Positions 22,563 through 32,601 of a DNA stretch of 64,000 bases are shown one piece after another. Under the pieces are notes generated by a model. The model was not told where the DNA came from. It did not search any database and was given only the letters and a program-made list of their open reading frames with translations. Origin of the DNA: Dactylonectria macrodidyma (lineage: Eukaryota > Ascomycota > Sordariomycetes > Hypocreales > Nectriaceae); the NCBI GenBank assembly GCA_020744425.1, contig JAGMUV010000039.1:417342-481341 (forward strand), in the 5' to 3' direction. The position numbers were made by a program, and so were the translations under genes. Position 1 is the first letter of the stretch, and every line of letters starts with the position of its first letter.

Positions 22563-24769
22563 ATGCCATTTCCCTTCAGATTGCTTTGTGATCCCCTCGA
22601 GAGACTCGAGAGAAACGCCAGGAGATCATCGAGCATCGACAGGATCCAGGAACTTGACACGTTACCATCCTTGCCTGGTTCAACGAACACAACGCAATCA
22701 TTCCACGACGAGGCCCAGAAGCCGTTGCATTCTTGTCATGTCTCTTTCCCGAACGCAGACCAGACAGAGTGTTCGGCCTGCAAGAACGACAGCTGGAAGG
22801 GATTATTCAACGCGCACAGTGTCTTGGATCATCCCGAAAGAAGGATCTTCAGAGATGGAAAACCAGTGGTGGTTTAGGCTTTGCGTCCTCTGTCGAGCGC
22901 GTGATGGCTATAACAGACAGTGAATCCAGAGCCGGCCGAGAGGTAACTCTGGAAGAACTCGACGATATCCTCGATCAGATTGCAGCCTCATCATCGCTCT
23001 CGTCCGCTAGCCTACGGGAAAGAGTCATAACGAAGCATGGCCGATCAATCCGTGCAGATGACTTGCTTTCGAAAGTATTCCGAGTCTTGCAGAGCTCCGA
23101 GACCAAATGGATGATTCGCATTCTATCAAAGAATTACAGCCCAACCCGAGTTCCAGAGACGCTAGTAATGAGCAAATTTCATTTTCTCCTGCCTCACCTC
23201 CTTCGCTTTCAAAATCCAATCCCAGCTGCTGTGGGACTCCTAGGCAACCCGACTATCCGGCATATGCCCATCCAGCCAGCCGTGGATACTTGCGATGAGC
23301 TGAAGGAAGTCGCCAGTAGGGAACTCGAGCCGCAGGCTGGGATAATGACTGCGCGTGCGACCTATGAAAAAGCAAGGAGCATCAGGCATTGCTGCCAATT
23401 GGCTGAGCCGAGACGGATGAGTGTGGAGAGGAAGTACGATGGAGAATACTGTCAAATCCATATCGACCTGAACAAATCCGGAGCCGACATCAAGATTTTC
23501 TCCAAGAGTGGGAGAGACTCAACCAGCGACCGCATGGGAATTCATCGGGCACTGCGGGACAGCCTTGAGCTTGACACAGCAGGCTGCAAGATCAAGAAGC
23601 GGTGCATCCTGGAGGGCGAGTTGCTGGTATGGAACGACGACGACGGGAGAATCGAGCCTTTCCACAAAATCCGCAGACATGTGAAACGATCGGGACGGTT
23701 TCTTGGAGCTGCTCGAGATTCGCCCATCGAATCGAGCGAGCATCTCATGATTATGTTCTACGATATTCTATTACTGGACGACATTGTCTGCGGCTTAGAG
23801 ACTCATGATGAACGGCGACGACTGCTTCAATCTCTGGTCCGCCGCATTCCGGGCCGGACCGACATCGGGTCCCGCGAAGTAATTGAATTCTCGTCTTTCG
23901 ACGCAGCGGAACGGCTCAGTGAGACATTCGCTCGAGCCATCACACAACGGTGGGAAGGATTTGTGCTCAAAGGTTGCGACGACGCCTACTTCTCATTCAA
24001 CGGAAGCAGGCCATTCATCAAGCTCAAGAAAGATTACATTCCAGGTCTTGGTGACACCACAGATTTCGTCATTATTGGGGGACGCCGCGACGCGGGAGAT
24101 GAGCATGAGCTTGGCATTGGTAGCATATGGTGGACGTCATTCTATATCGGGAGCATCGAAAATAAGGACGAGGTCTGCCGCTTTAATGCCAGGCCGAGAT
24201 TTCGCATAATCGATACGATCGACAGACATGGTATCTCGAAAGAAAACATCACGTACCTCAACCGCCATGGATACTTCACACGAGCACCATTCGCCAAGTC
24301 TATGCCTGAGTTCGACGTCTTATTCGGGCCCACACGGAGGTTGCAGCCAGTGGATCTATTCAAGCATCCGTTTATAGTAGAAGTGATCGGTGCTGGATTC
24401 GACAAGCCCGCGAATGTTGGGTACTTTGCTCTGCGATTTCCACGAGTGTTGAAAGTTCATGAGGATCGCTCGTTCAGGGATACAATCAGCTTTGAGGAGC
24501 TGCAGGAGATGGCCCAGAGGTGCCTAGAGATACCGGATGATGGAGAACAGGAAGAGAAAAGTTGGCTTCGGAGACTGCGAGGCTACGAGCACCTAGTTGA
24601 CAGATCGAGAACTAGCTCACCCAGCGACGACGCAGTTTCTGTCACAGATATTTGTGCAGGCAGGCAAAGCAACCGACAACAGGAGAAGTTGGCCAGTGCC
24701 TTGATAATATTTCCCTCGGGGCATCAAAGCGGAAGATATCTCCAGGGATTGCCTTGTATGGTAACTTAA
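22563..24769 (+). CDS. ATP-dependent DNA ligase domain protein, frameshifted N terminus
   Basis: Nucleotidyltransferase of the DNA ligase IV-like fungal group that seals nicks through a lysyl-AMP intermediate. Motif I is ERKYDGEYC, with the adenylated Lys codon at 23432-23434. Motif III is FYDILLLDD, motif IV WEGFVLKG and motif V FIKLKKDYIPG, followed by an OB-type region with RPRFRI. The N terminus MPFPFRLLCDPLERLERN starts in another frame at 22563. The long frame upstream of 22733 (AWFNEHNAIIPRRGPEAVAF) continues the same conserved N-terminal domain. No intron signals separate them, so one small indel near 22660-22676 breaks the gene. Either the gene is recently dead, it initiates internally, or the sequence has an error there. 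The C terminus after about residue 640 becomes unlike the family and may be truncated. Confidence 0.8.
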
Positions 24770-24884
24770 CCATCAAGCGAGCAAAGCAGGAGTAAACGAA
24801 AAACGCACTCAAAATGGGTACCTCTGGCGACGTTGACGTCATATAGAGGTAGATCCTTCATGCTTGCTGGCGAGGATCTAGAGA

Positions 24885-24995
24885 TTGATTTGGGATATGG
24901 GACAGATTTTGAGATATGAAAATGACTTTGGGATTTGAGACAAGGTGTGTGACGTGGGACAGGTTTGGGATGTGGGACAAGATTTGGGATTGTCT
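24885..24995 (+). repeat. Degenerate GGGATxTGGGACA minisatellite
   Basis: About six imperfect copies of a 15-20-bp unit such as TTTGGGATATGGGACAG follow one another just downstream of the ligase frame. No coding role is apparent. Confidence 0.6.
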
Positions 24996-25234
24996 GGAGG
25001 CGAGGAGGCTATGGAGAGAGCGATCAGTGTCTTGACGGGGCGGTCCGGTTCAGCAGCCCATTATGGGCCGCCTATTTCTCACACCGCCCATGCACGACTT
25101 CTCAACGCCTCGTAATTCGTATAGGCACCCCGCACTTATTTACGGTGTAGATTCCTTCCGATCCGCAGGATTTAAAGCGCGGAATTTGTTAAAGGCTCAA
25201 TTTGCTTACGATATGGGCAGGATGAGATGTGCCC

Positions 25235-25458
25235 TACCGTAGAATCTCGAAAAATTCGTCCCTGGCTGTGGAGCCTCTGGTGGGCCAGATCTCCCATTAC
25301 TGTTTTTAATCAGCAATAAGAACAGGGATGCCATCCAACCTCCTCCCTCCAGCGCCGAGATCACCTTCCTAGTAAAGTTAGGTGTGAGAGAATCGATAAG
25401 GGGATGGGCCCACTAGAGGCTCCACAGCTAGGGACGAATTTTTCGAGATTCTACGGTA
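25235..25458. mobile_element. MITE with 50-bp TIRs and TA target duplication
   Basis: Terminal inverted repeats start CCGTAGAATCTCGAAAAATT at 25237 and end with the reverse complement at 25456. They extend about 50 bp with only a few mismatches (GGCTGTGGAGCCTCTGGTGGG against AGCTGTGGAGCCTCTAGTGGG, each cited as fragments of the arms). TA flanks both ends (25235-25236 and 25457-25458). The 220-bp element has no coding capacity. TA duplication and long TIRs fit a Tc1/mariner-type non-autonomous element. It lies between the ligase and the reductase, in the latter's upstream region. Confidence 0.85.
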
Positions 25459-25662
25459 CTCCATGGCCACCTCCCATCTTCGGCAGTGCTCCAGTCAAAC
25501 TCTGCACCCTTGGAGTGTAAAAAGTGGACTTTCGGGCGCTATTACCCCGTACACGACCGGAAGCATGCAGGGAACTTTGCATCTCGAGCTCTGATTGGTC
25601 ATATCAACAGCAACACCAGTTCACCCATAATGCCACCCACGTCTCCCCTCGACGTATGTCGA

Positions 25663-25670
25663 TATAAAAT
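25663..25670 (+). promoter_or_regulatory. TATA-like box of the reductase gene
   Basis: TATAAAAT lies 68 bp before the start codon at 25738, a typical core-promoter spacing. It is the only such element in the 280 bp between the MITE and the gene. Confidence 0.45.
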
Positions 25671-25737
25671 AATGTGCTGTTCCAGGACACGATAGGATGT
25701 CGCACTGAAAGTCTAACTTGACCCCCGTGTCAGCAAA

Positions 25738-26802
25738 ATGGTTCGCGTCCTCCTCACGGGTGGCAATGGCTTTGTCGCCAGCCACATTCTTGATGCCCTC
25801 CTGAACCACGGACATTCCGTAACGATTACAGTTCGTAGCAGGGAGAAAGGCAACCAAGTACTTACACGATACAAAAACACCACTAAAGCTGAAATCGCCG
25901 TTTGTGTTATCCCCGACTTTACCACACCTGGAGCCTTCGATGAATGTCTTCAATCAAGCACAAGCTTGGACACCGTCATGCATGTCGCCTCACCTTTCTA
26001 TTATTCAGCAACCGACATCAAGCGAGAATTGCTGGACCCGTCCATCATCGGCACCACATCCTTACTCACTGCGGTTTGCGATCACGCCCCCTCAGTCAAA
26101 ACCGTAATCCTCACCTCCTCCTTTGCTGCAATCCTGAACAGCTACAAGCCCAACACTATTCCACAGCACACCTACACCGAGTCAGACTGGAACCCGCTTA
26201 CCATGGACGACGCCTTTCAAAATACATTGAACGGGTACCGGGCCAGTAAGCTCTTCGCCGAGCGTGCTGCCTGGGACTTGATGGATACTCGGAAGCCCAC
26301 TTTCTCCCTCACAACGATATGCCCAACGCTGGCGTTTGGCCCTGTCATTCAACCTCTATCATGCATGGACGAGATAAATGTATCAAGTCAGCGCATCTAT
26401 AACTTCATCTCGGGGGCCTTCAAATCGCAGATCCCAGACACAGGAGTGTCTTTCTTCCTCTGGATCGACGTGCGAGATTTGGCTTTGGCGCACGTGAAAG
26501 CCATGGAAGCCCAGCTTACCGCGAGAGAGAACAGAAGGTATCTTTTGACAGAGGGATACTTCACCAACCAAGACATCTGTAAGATTATTGGAAGGTGGTT
26601 CCCAGAGTATCAGGATGCACTGCCGAGCTGCGGGGGAGGGGATGGTGGGTACCCGAAGGAGGGCGTTTATGGGTTTGACAACAGTCGGGCGACGGAGGAG
26701 TTGGGATTGAGGTACAGGACGCTGGAGGAGAGTGTAGTTGATACCGTGAGATCGTTGAAGGATGTGCAGCAGAAGGTGACCCGGCTGCAGGAACTGATGT
26801 GA
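25738..26802 (+). CDS. NAD(P)-dependent ketoreductase/dihydroflavonol-reductase-like (extended SDR)
   Basis: Intronless, 354 aa, the usual length of the GRE2/dihydroflavonol-4-reductase group. The Rossmann glycine motif is at the very start (VRVLLTGGNGFVASHILDAL). This fits the normal extended-SDR N terminus and fixes the ATG. VMHVASPFYY is the NAG-like strand-4 region, LTSSFAAIL holds the catalytic Ser, and NGYRASKLFAE is the YxxxK active site. ICPTLAFGPV follows, as in this group. Expected reaction is NAD(P)H-dependent reduction of an aldehyde or ketone in the cytosol; the natural substrate cannot be inferred. No disruptions. It is flanked by a MITE upstream and a LINE/foldback nest downstream. 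Confidence 0.9.
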   Translation: MVRVLLTGGNGFVASHILDALLNHGHSVTITVRSREKGNQVLTRYKNTTKAEIAVCVIPDFTTPGAFDECLQSSTSLDTVMHVASPFYYSATDIKRELLDPSIIGTTSLLTAVCDHAPSVKTVILTSSFAAILNSYKPNTIPQHTYTESDWNPLTMDDAFQNTLNGYRASKLFAERAAWDLMDTRKPTFSLTTICPTLAFGPVIQPLSCMDEINVSSQRIYNFISGAFKSQIPDTGVSFFLWIDVRDLALAHVKAMEAQLTARENRRYLLTEGYFTNQDICKIIGRWFPEYQDALPSCGGGDGGYPKEGVYGFDNSRATEELGLRYRTLEESVVDTVRSLKDVQQKVTRLQELM

Positions 26803-26999
26803 TGGCACATTCCTTGGGTTGACTACTTAAACCTGGTTTGATGACAGTGAAAAAAGTTCTAGCCGATCTTCCCAAACTACACTCATACACTCCCCCAAGC
26901 TTATCTTGTTAGTCCACTTGATTTTAATGCCATCACCGTTATAACGACAATCTTAATTTCATCTCATCTTGTCCTCTATGAAAAGAAACGAGGCTTCAT

Positions 27000-28560
27000 A
27001 CTATGCGGAACCCCTCGGAACGGCTTGAGCCTCCCTAAGTAGCCTGGGTAGCTCAACCTGGGGCCTCGCCCAGGCTTTCTATCCATATTCCATACTCCAT
27101 ACAGGCCCGTATGGAATATGGAATATGGAATGCACCTCGTATGGAAGCTTATTCCATACGTATGGAATACAAAAAATGACGTCATCTCTCACACTGCCAC
27201 TATCGTAAAGAATCAGGTTTAGGAGCTCTGCAATTCAGTAATTATACAGTGGTTTACTTGCTGTCGGCTGCAGACAGAGCTGAGATTGAAGTATGAAACA
27301 GCATAAACGCTGGGTTTGGGATCACTCTGAAACAGACTGCAATAGCAGGGATAATATTTTCCGGAATAATCCATTATTCCATACGTATGGAATACGGACG
27401 GCCCGTATGGAATATGGAATATGGAGTATGGAACATTCCATACTCCATCACTTATTCCATACGAGTATGGATAGAAAGCCTGGCCTCGCCTCCACGACGC
27501 GATCTACCGAGGGGTGGTGGTGCCACACATCGTATATGCATGCTCTGCGTGGTCAAACTCAAACTGGAGAACGCGAAACAAGCCGTACACAAGCAAGACA
27601 CTGGCACAACTGCAACGTCTGCAGGCACGGGCAGCCAGGGCGATTTCTGGTGCCTTCAAAGCCACGTCAGCCCCCGCTCTGGATATCGAAACACACTTTC
27701 TGCCCATCGATCATCAAATCTGGAAGCATAATCGGCTTTGGGGGACAAGAATCCCAGCATAGCGCAGATGGTCTGGGAGGAGGAAAGACAAAAATGAGCC
27801 CACGCAGAGCATACAGAAAGCCATACAGGACGAACAAGGGTTCGAGATGGAGAAAATAGAAGTAATCACCCCGCACGTCATCCCACCATAGTGGACAGGC
27901 CCAAAAACGTTCATCGAAGAGAGCGTCGAGAAAGTACAAGCGAGACACCAGTACGGCATCGGCAATGAGCCAAACGCCATACACATATACACGGATGGAA
28001 GTGGCATCAACGGACACGTGGGCGCTGCGGCTGTGTGCACGACGACCAGTCAAAGCAGGAGCGCCTACATGGGCGACGACACCGTATCGACATTGTACGC
28101 CGGCGAACTCCAAGGGATCTCCCTGGCTCTCCAGATCGCCCAGGAAGACAGAAGCCAAGGCAATATCAGAAAGAAAATTTTGATCTATACAGACAATCAA
28201 GCAGCCATCAGGTCGGTGGCGAGGCCCAGGGGCAAATCGGGGTCATACCTCCTCCAAGACATAACGCAGCGAATACTACAACAGCTGAGTCGGTTCCAGC
28301 AGTCGGCTCTGCGTTCCACAAACGAACTGCGCGGCACGATTGTTTCCGAGGGAGGGCCGAGGACATTGAGCACTCCAGAAGGATCGTCTCTGGGGCCCTT
28401 GCCAGGGCAGGAGCGGGTTAGGTCCATCAAGTCGCAGCAAACGAGCGCCTCTAGAGAGAAAGAGAAGATGATTCAGGGAATACAGAGCCAGCCCGATAAC
28501 AACACAACCGACTACGGCTCACCCAGCGTCGGCCTTACACTGTGGACCGAACGTAATAAA
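27000..28560 (+). pseudogene. 3' fragment of a non-LTR retrotransposon (Tad-like LINE)
   Basis: The end of a reverse transcriptase is readable at 27491-27762: IYRGVVVPHIVYACSAW, then LQRLQARAARAISGAFKATS and LDIETHFLPIDHQIW. An RNase H domain follows in a shifted frame at about 27960-28300 with its acidic residues: AIHIYTDGSG, YAGELQGISLAL and ILIYTDNQAAIRS. Frames change at least twice, and the 5' part of the element (ORF1, endonuclease, most of the RT) is missing. A short stretch to the left of the foldback element (27000-27069, readable as ASLSSLGSSTWGL) appears to be the preceding RT segment. Placement in the Tad clade rests on the RT-RNase H order and the motif style only. Confidence 0.75.
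27070..27483. mobile_element. Foldback element with 6-bp target duplication
   Basis: The ends form an 18-bp perfect inverted repeat (CCAGGCTTTCTATCCATA at 27070 and its reverse complement ending at 27483). The flanks are both CCTCGC (27064-27069 and 27484-27489). Inside, each arm of about 105-115 bp is a maze of GTATGGAATA/TATTCCATAC palindromes around a central 200-bp spacer without coding capacity. It sits inside the LINE remnant, so it is the younger insertion. Confidence 0.8.
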
Positions 28561-28566
28561 ATGTCA

Positions 28567-28633
28567 TAAAATACTACGTCACCCCTTGCACTTTAGAGCG
28601 GTGGTGCAAGGGGTACAATCAGCCGAAGGCTGA
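28567..28633 (-). repeat. Second Helitron 3' terminus, inverse orientation
   Basis: Read on the minus strand the order is CAGCCTTCGGCTGA, inverted arms TACCCCTTGCAC and GTGCAAGGGGTG around a short loop, then GACGTAGTATTTTA. The palindrome and the last 14 bases are identical to the end of the autonomous Helitron at 9329-9399, while the hairpin arms differ in sequence but not in design. The element body should extend to the right (towards 29-30 kb); I could not locate its other end. Confidence 0.75.
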
Positions 28634-28823
28634 GAGTCCGGGGGCCAAGCAATTATCTACAACCATTACATTATTTACGCACTGGAGCAATTTTTGTAAC
28701 ATTTCTTCTTGTCGCAAGCAGAATCACCTAGAATTATGCAGAACCGTGGTCTGTCTTGTAGGGATTCCGTGTAAGAACCTGTCGTCTCCGAAGCTGCTGA
28801 TCTGAAACCAACTCGGTTGTAGT

Positions 28824-29687
28824 CAATCTCGACTCCCATCTACGCTCCGTGGATTCGTTTTGCACTCGTCGAGGGCATCAATGATTAGGATCGCACCATC
28901 CAGGCTGGGATGATTAAGCATGGCCCCAGGTATCTTGGATAAGGCTTGCCAGGCATTTCCATCCTCAAAACCCTGCTTACCCGCACGGTCGTGCAGCTCG
29001 CGAACATGCGAGATGAGCGACGGCTGTTGTTCGACGAGAAGGTAGACCAGACCACGGAGCACGGCCGTCGCATTACTCAGTCGTTCTTCGGTGGCCTGGC
29101 AAAAGAAATAGGACAGGCAAGTGCCGGGCTTCTTCTCCAGCTCGTCGATAATACCGCATAGCAGCATCGTCTTACCCTTGCCAGGATCGCCTTTGATCCA
29201 GAGCAGCTAGCTCTGTGAATCGTCACGCCATCGCTGGAAGTCATCGTTGTCGAGGATCCAGCGGTACGAGTCCCTGAGCAGGCCGCCCTTTGTATCTTGG
29301 ATGCGCGTCTTGTCGTCGCGAGGGTCAGTCTCGCGCAGGTCTTTCGGGCATTGCTTGTCCGCGTCGTCCTGGTGTCTCTTCTCCTGCTGCCGTGTTTGAT
29401 CCTGGATGGCCGAATGGGTGTCTTGGAGAATCACCTCTAGAGCGCTTGCGGCGTCGGTGAGTTTCCGAAGTTGAATCTTGCTCTCTTCAGTGTTGTATTG
29501 TTCCATATCTCTTTGCACGGCAGCCTCGGCGTCCTTTATTTCGCGGAGCTGACCCGCCCAGTCATCGATGAATGTTGGTCGAGTTGCTGGTTGGACGCAT
29601 TGGTGGTGAGGGAGCGGAGGCGGATTCTTTGGCCTGGAATAGCCTTCTGGTCTTGCGTTTGGCTTTCTCAACCCAAGGGGACGGCAT
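28824..29687 (-). pseudogene. NACHT-type NLR (STAND NTPase), truncated and with a stop
   Basis: The N-terminal region (29687-29207) has the helical coiled segment usual before NACHT (IDDWAGQLREIKDAEAAVQR, RWILDNDDFQRWRDD). After an in-frame TAG (at about 29207-29209, in DSQS-stop-LLWIKG) come Walker A GDPGKGKTMLLCGI, CLSYFFCQATEERL and Walker B AILIIDALDEC. The frame then ends at 28824. A frame change near 29580 separates the first residues (MPSPWVEKAKRKTRRLFQAK) from the rest. Intact fungal NLRs of this type are 900-1500 aa and act in heterokaryon incompatibility or innate immunity. All WD, ankyrin or TPR repeats are missing here. Clearly non-functional. Confidence 0.8.
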
Positions 29688-30050
29688 TTTCACTTGGAAG
29701 AAGTGCAGGCGGCTAGGCCGGCATATTAGCCACTCGTGTCTCCGGTTTGCAAGTCATAGTCGGCCGCATTCTGGGGAAGCCGGTCCTGGGGTCGTACCCG
29801 GAGTGGCTGGTGGACCGTGGCGCTCTAATATAGCTAGAGGAAAGTATAAGATGTAAAGCCGGTACGGGTCCGCATACTGTGATATCGCCGCTACACCGCT
29901 GGGACGGCGCGCGACTCGCAGAGATACTACAGTGACCGGAGAGACTGATGCCATATAGGTCAGCTAAAGAGACGGGAGGCTCACTGCCCGTTGCAGCTGG
30001 CTCGAGCTTCTAGACTATCATATATTACTCGTTCGTGGTGCGCTATGTCA
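29688..30050. other. Spacer without recognisable gene
   Basis: No coding or repeat feature is supported; it should include the original promoter of the dead NLR. Confidence 0.35.
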
Positions 30051-30524
30051 TTATCGATTTTTGATTGAATCCACAATATTCTGCGGATCCTCGTCAATTG
30101 GCGCATATATTAACTTCCCATTCGTCGCCTGAAGTAACATCCCATGCATCATATCCTCGCGATCTTGCTCCCTATCGTCGTTAGGCAAGGAGTAAAAGGC
30201 GAGCGGGTTGAAAGGTGCAAGCTGTACGCCTCTTTTCGCACGGGACGCATACATCACTGCTTCCTTCATTTCGCACCGCGTTTTGCGCGTGCGGCAGACC
30301 TCACAAGCCTTTGCTGTGCGATAATGTTGAAACGCACAAGCTGCACGCCTCATTTCGCGCTGGATGCACGCATCACTGCCATCCTTCTTTTCGCACCGCA
30401 GTCTGTACCTGTGGCAGGCATCACAAGCCCGAGATGCGCGAGGGCGAGGGCGATGTCGGTGCTGGCTTGCCATGGCTTGAGAAATTGGGGCTTGGGTACT
30501 TCCTTTTGCCATTAATGTTGCCAT
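30051..30524 (-). CDS. Small protein with duplicated Zn2Cys6-like motif
   Basis: 157-aa intronless frame. The N-terminal half has RACDACHRYRLRCEKKDG with further Cys at DACIQ and AACAF. The second copy, KACEVCRTRKTRCEMKEAV, has lost the later cysteines. The two copies correspond to a divergent tandem duplication of about 105 bp in the DNA (about 30230-30330 and 30335-30440). A normal fungal zinc-cluster factor has six Cys and a long middle domain. This one has neither a complete second cluster nor a regulatory domain. It may be a small DNA-binding protein, or a remnant of a duplicated factor. Whether it is expressed is unknown. Confidence 0.5.
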   Translation of the reverse strand: MATLMAKGSTQAPISQAMASQHRHRPRPRASRACDACHRYRLRCEKKDGSDACIQREMRRAACAFQHYRTAKACEVCRTRKTRCEMKEAVMYASRAKRGVQLAPFNPLAFYSLPNDDREQDREDMMHGMLLQATNGKLIYAPIDEDPQNIVDSIKNR

Positions 30525-31557
30525 TATTGTCGTTGTTATTATCCTTGTAATTATCTTATGTTATTGTAGTTGCAGGCTCGGGATGGGCTGAGAAGGTTTC
30601 AAATCAGAGGGAGGGAGGGTTTATCTTTACATTTATAAGCCCTGTAGGAGGGGCTTGGCGAGAAGTCTCATGCGCGCCTCCTGGAATTGCCAACAAATGC
30701 AAGCTTCCCAATGGATGCCTAGAGACCAGCTACATAGGGACAAATAATTGATATATCCCAGGGATCCCATAAAATGCATGTCATTCATTGTCATATCAAC
30801 ATTTTGCAGTAAATTGTCTGTTATGAGGTGTAGCTGCCTACCAGTACTTGAAAATTCCCTTCCCCAAAATCCAGCTCCTATCTTCCCTGCGATTTTCCGG
30901 CAGTTTTGCTCTGGAACAAATCGGCCTCCCGGAACACTTGCCGGCATCATCCTTTTCGGCAGAAACATGGAATGGATTGACTGTTTCGTCGTATAACCAA
31001 ATTTAAGAAAAGGATCGCATTGGGCTAAGCTCTGATTGGGTGGAGATGCCATGACACTCCGAAGGGTTCTGATAACTGTGGTGGTGTAAGAGTAGAACTT
31101 GTGTTCCTAGAAACCCATCACCAGTTCAAAGCTATTTTTGTCATTTCGCGCTCCTTCTCGAGGTTGGCCGACATGATCTGCCGGTGTTACAAAGTCGTCG
31201 TCAGCCGGCATGATCATTAGGCCGGCGGTTAATGTAATGCCCTCAAGGTTTCGATCAACTACACTACACCGAACCATTCAGTGTATTCAGGATCCCTTAG
31301 TGAACCGTGCACGCATGCGCGTCCCCTTTTGCGCCATGTGCCACCTGTAAATCCACTACACTGAGGGCTCTGGTGTAGTTGTTCGGATCCTTGGATGCCC
31401 CTGACGCTTATTTTAACATTGGCCGATCCCTATCTTCTTTTCACACCATTCACCATAAAAAGAGTGACTGAACCTCCAACAGCATGTAAAATCTTTCCAG
31501 TCCAAATTATTCTTTTCTGGTTGTTCCTTATCTAGACTCGTTCCATTCTAAGTATAC
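30525..31557. other. Mostly non-coding; possible short inverted-repeat element
   Basis: A minus-strand frame at 30633-31052 (139 codons) has no recognisable motif and I do not support it as a gene. Around 31256-31385 there are imperfect inverted ends (AACTACACTACACC...CAGTGTA against TACACTGAGG...GGTGTAGTT) that could be a decayed MITE of about 130 bp. The last 150 bp should be the promoter of the secreted-protein gene at 31558. Confidence 0.4.
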
Positions 31558-32601
31558 ATGATGCTTCTCGCTCGCAACTTGTTGGTTGCCTTTGCAACTG
31601 CATTCATCTCCTTGCCACTTCTACCAGCACACGCTGCGGCCATTTCGGACCACCCTCGCGGGCTGTCCAATGGACACCTCTCAAACCGCGAAGCTTCCGA
31701 GTTTGCTAGTCCGGTGGAGAGAGCCGCTGTCGCAGCATCCACATACTTCGATCTCAAAGCACCGTCGCATGACTTGTTTCGTCACAAGTCCCTTCGGGAC
31801 GAGACTGTGCAGCAGGGCTTTGCATTCGACCAAAAAAACCGCCGGCTTTTTGTTGCCCAGCGCCGGAACGGCACCCCCATTGAGAAAGGCGACCTGTGCA
31901 TCACGCAGCTGGATTTCTCCGGCAAATATCTCGGGCACATGTACTTGAATGGCTTCGGACACGGCGTCGCTTTCGGCGCCCAGGCTGTAGGCTCAGACAC
32001 TTACCTGTGGACCGAAGTCGACTCTAAATCGAATGGCTATGGCGAGCGGCTAGCACGGTTCAAGTTCGTCAACGGGAAGACTTTGTCACGCACCTCTAGC
32101 GCTCTGAGGAAGTTTAATCCTATCCCAAAATCCACATCGATGATCTGTGTTATCAACCCAGTGGATAACACATTGGTCGTCCGGTATACCTTCTCTGGTG
32201 CTAAACGAATTGCTGTTTATTCGTTGGCCAGCGCCACCAAGGGCGACTTCTCCAAGCCGATCGTCGACTTTAAGATGCCGACGTGGAAAGGGCGGTCGTC
32301 TGTGTTCCAGGGTTACGCAGCCTATGGCCAGTACATGTATGTGCTCACTGGCACAGCGTACGATGTAAACGGCGGCGTTATCGATTCGGAGGTGGCCAGC
32401 ATTGATTTGAAGACCGGAAAGTTTCATCAGGGCCCGGTGCTAACCAGGGCGGGTGAATCATTGAGCTTCCGGGAGCCAGAGGGAATGGCGGTTTACACTA
32501 CTGCAGCTGGGGATCCTCGACTGTTCTTAGGTTTTGCATCTGGTAAGGCGGGTGACCGCCGCTCCAACATTTTCTACAAGAATGAGCTCGTCCAGAAATG
32601 A
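31558..32601 (+). CDS. Secreted TagC/P68 RBP-like beta-propeller protein (bacterial type)
   Basis: Intronless, 347 aa. A clear signal peptide opens it: MMLLARNLLVAFATAFISLP then LLPAHAAA, cleavage likely after about residue 27. The mature protein contains FDLKAPSHDLFRHKSLRDET, VQQGFAFDQKNRRLFVAQ, GHGVAFGAQAVGSDTYLWTE, FREPEGMAVY and RLFLGFASG. This pattern is that of the 'teichoic acid biosynthesis protein C' / phage P68 receptor-binding-protein-like propeller family, best known from actinobacteria and their phages and found in a few fungi. Biochemical role unknown; binding of cell-wall polymers is a reasonable guess. The absence of introns and the bacterial family suggest horizontal acquisition. 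It is convergent with a CHAP hydrolase gene 500 bp away, also of bacterial affinity. Confidence 0.82.
   Translation: MMLLARNLLVAFATAFISLPLLPAHAAAISDHPRGLSNGHLSNREASEFASPVERAAVAASTYFDLKAPSHDLFRHKSLRDETVQQGFAFDQKNRRLFVAQRRNGTPIEKGDLCITQLDFSGKYLGHMYLNGFGHGVAFGAQAVGSDTYLWTEVDSKSNGYGERLARFKFVNGKTLSRTSSALRKFNPIPKSTSMICVINPVDNTLVVRYTFSGAKRIAVYSLASATKGDFSKPIVDFKMPTWKGRSSVFQGYAAYGQYMYVLTGTAYDVNGGVIDSEVASIDLKTGKFHQGPVLTRAGESLSFREPEGMAVYTTAAGDPRLFLGFASGKAGDRRSNIFYKNELVQK

Noticed and set aside
30633..31052. 139-codon minus-strand frame
   Set aside because: No domain, signal peptide or splice context; composition gives no support.
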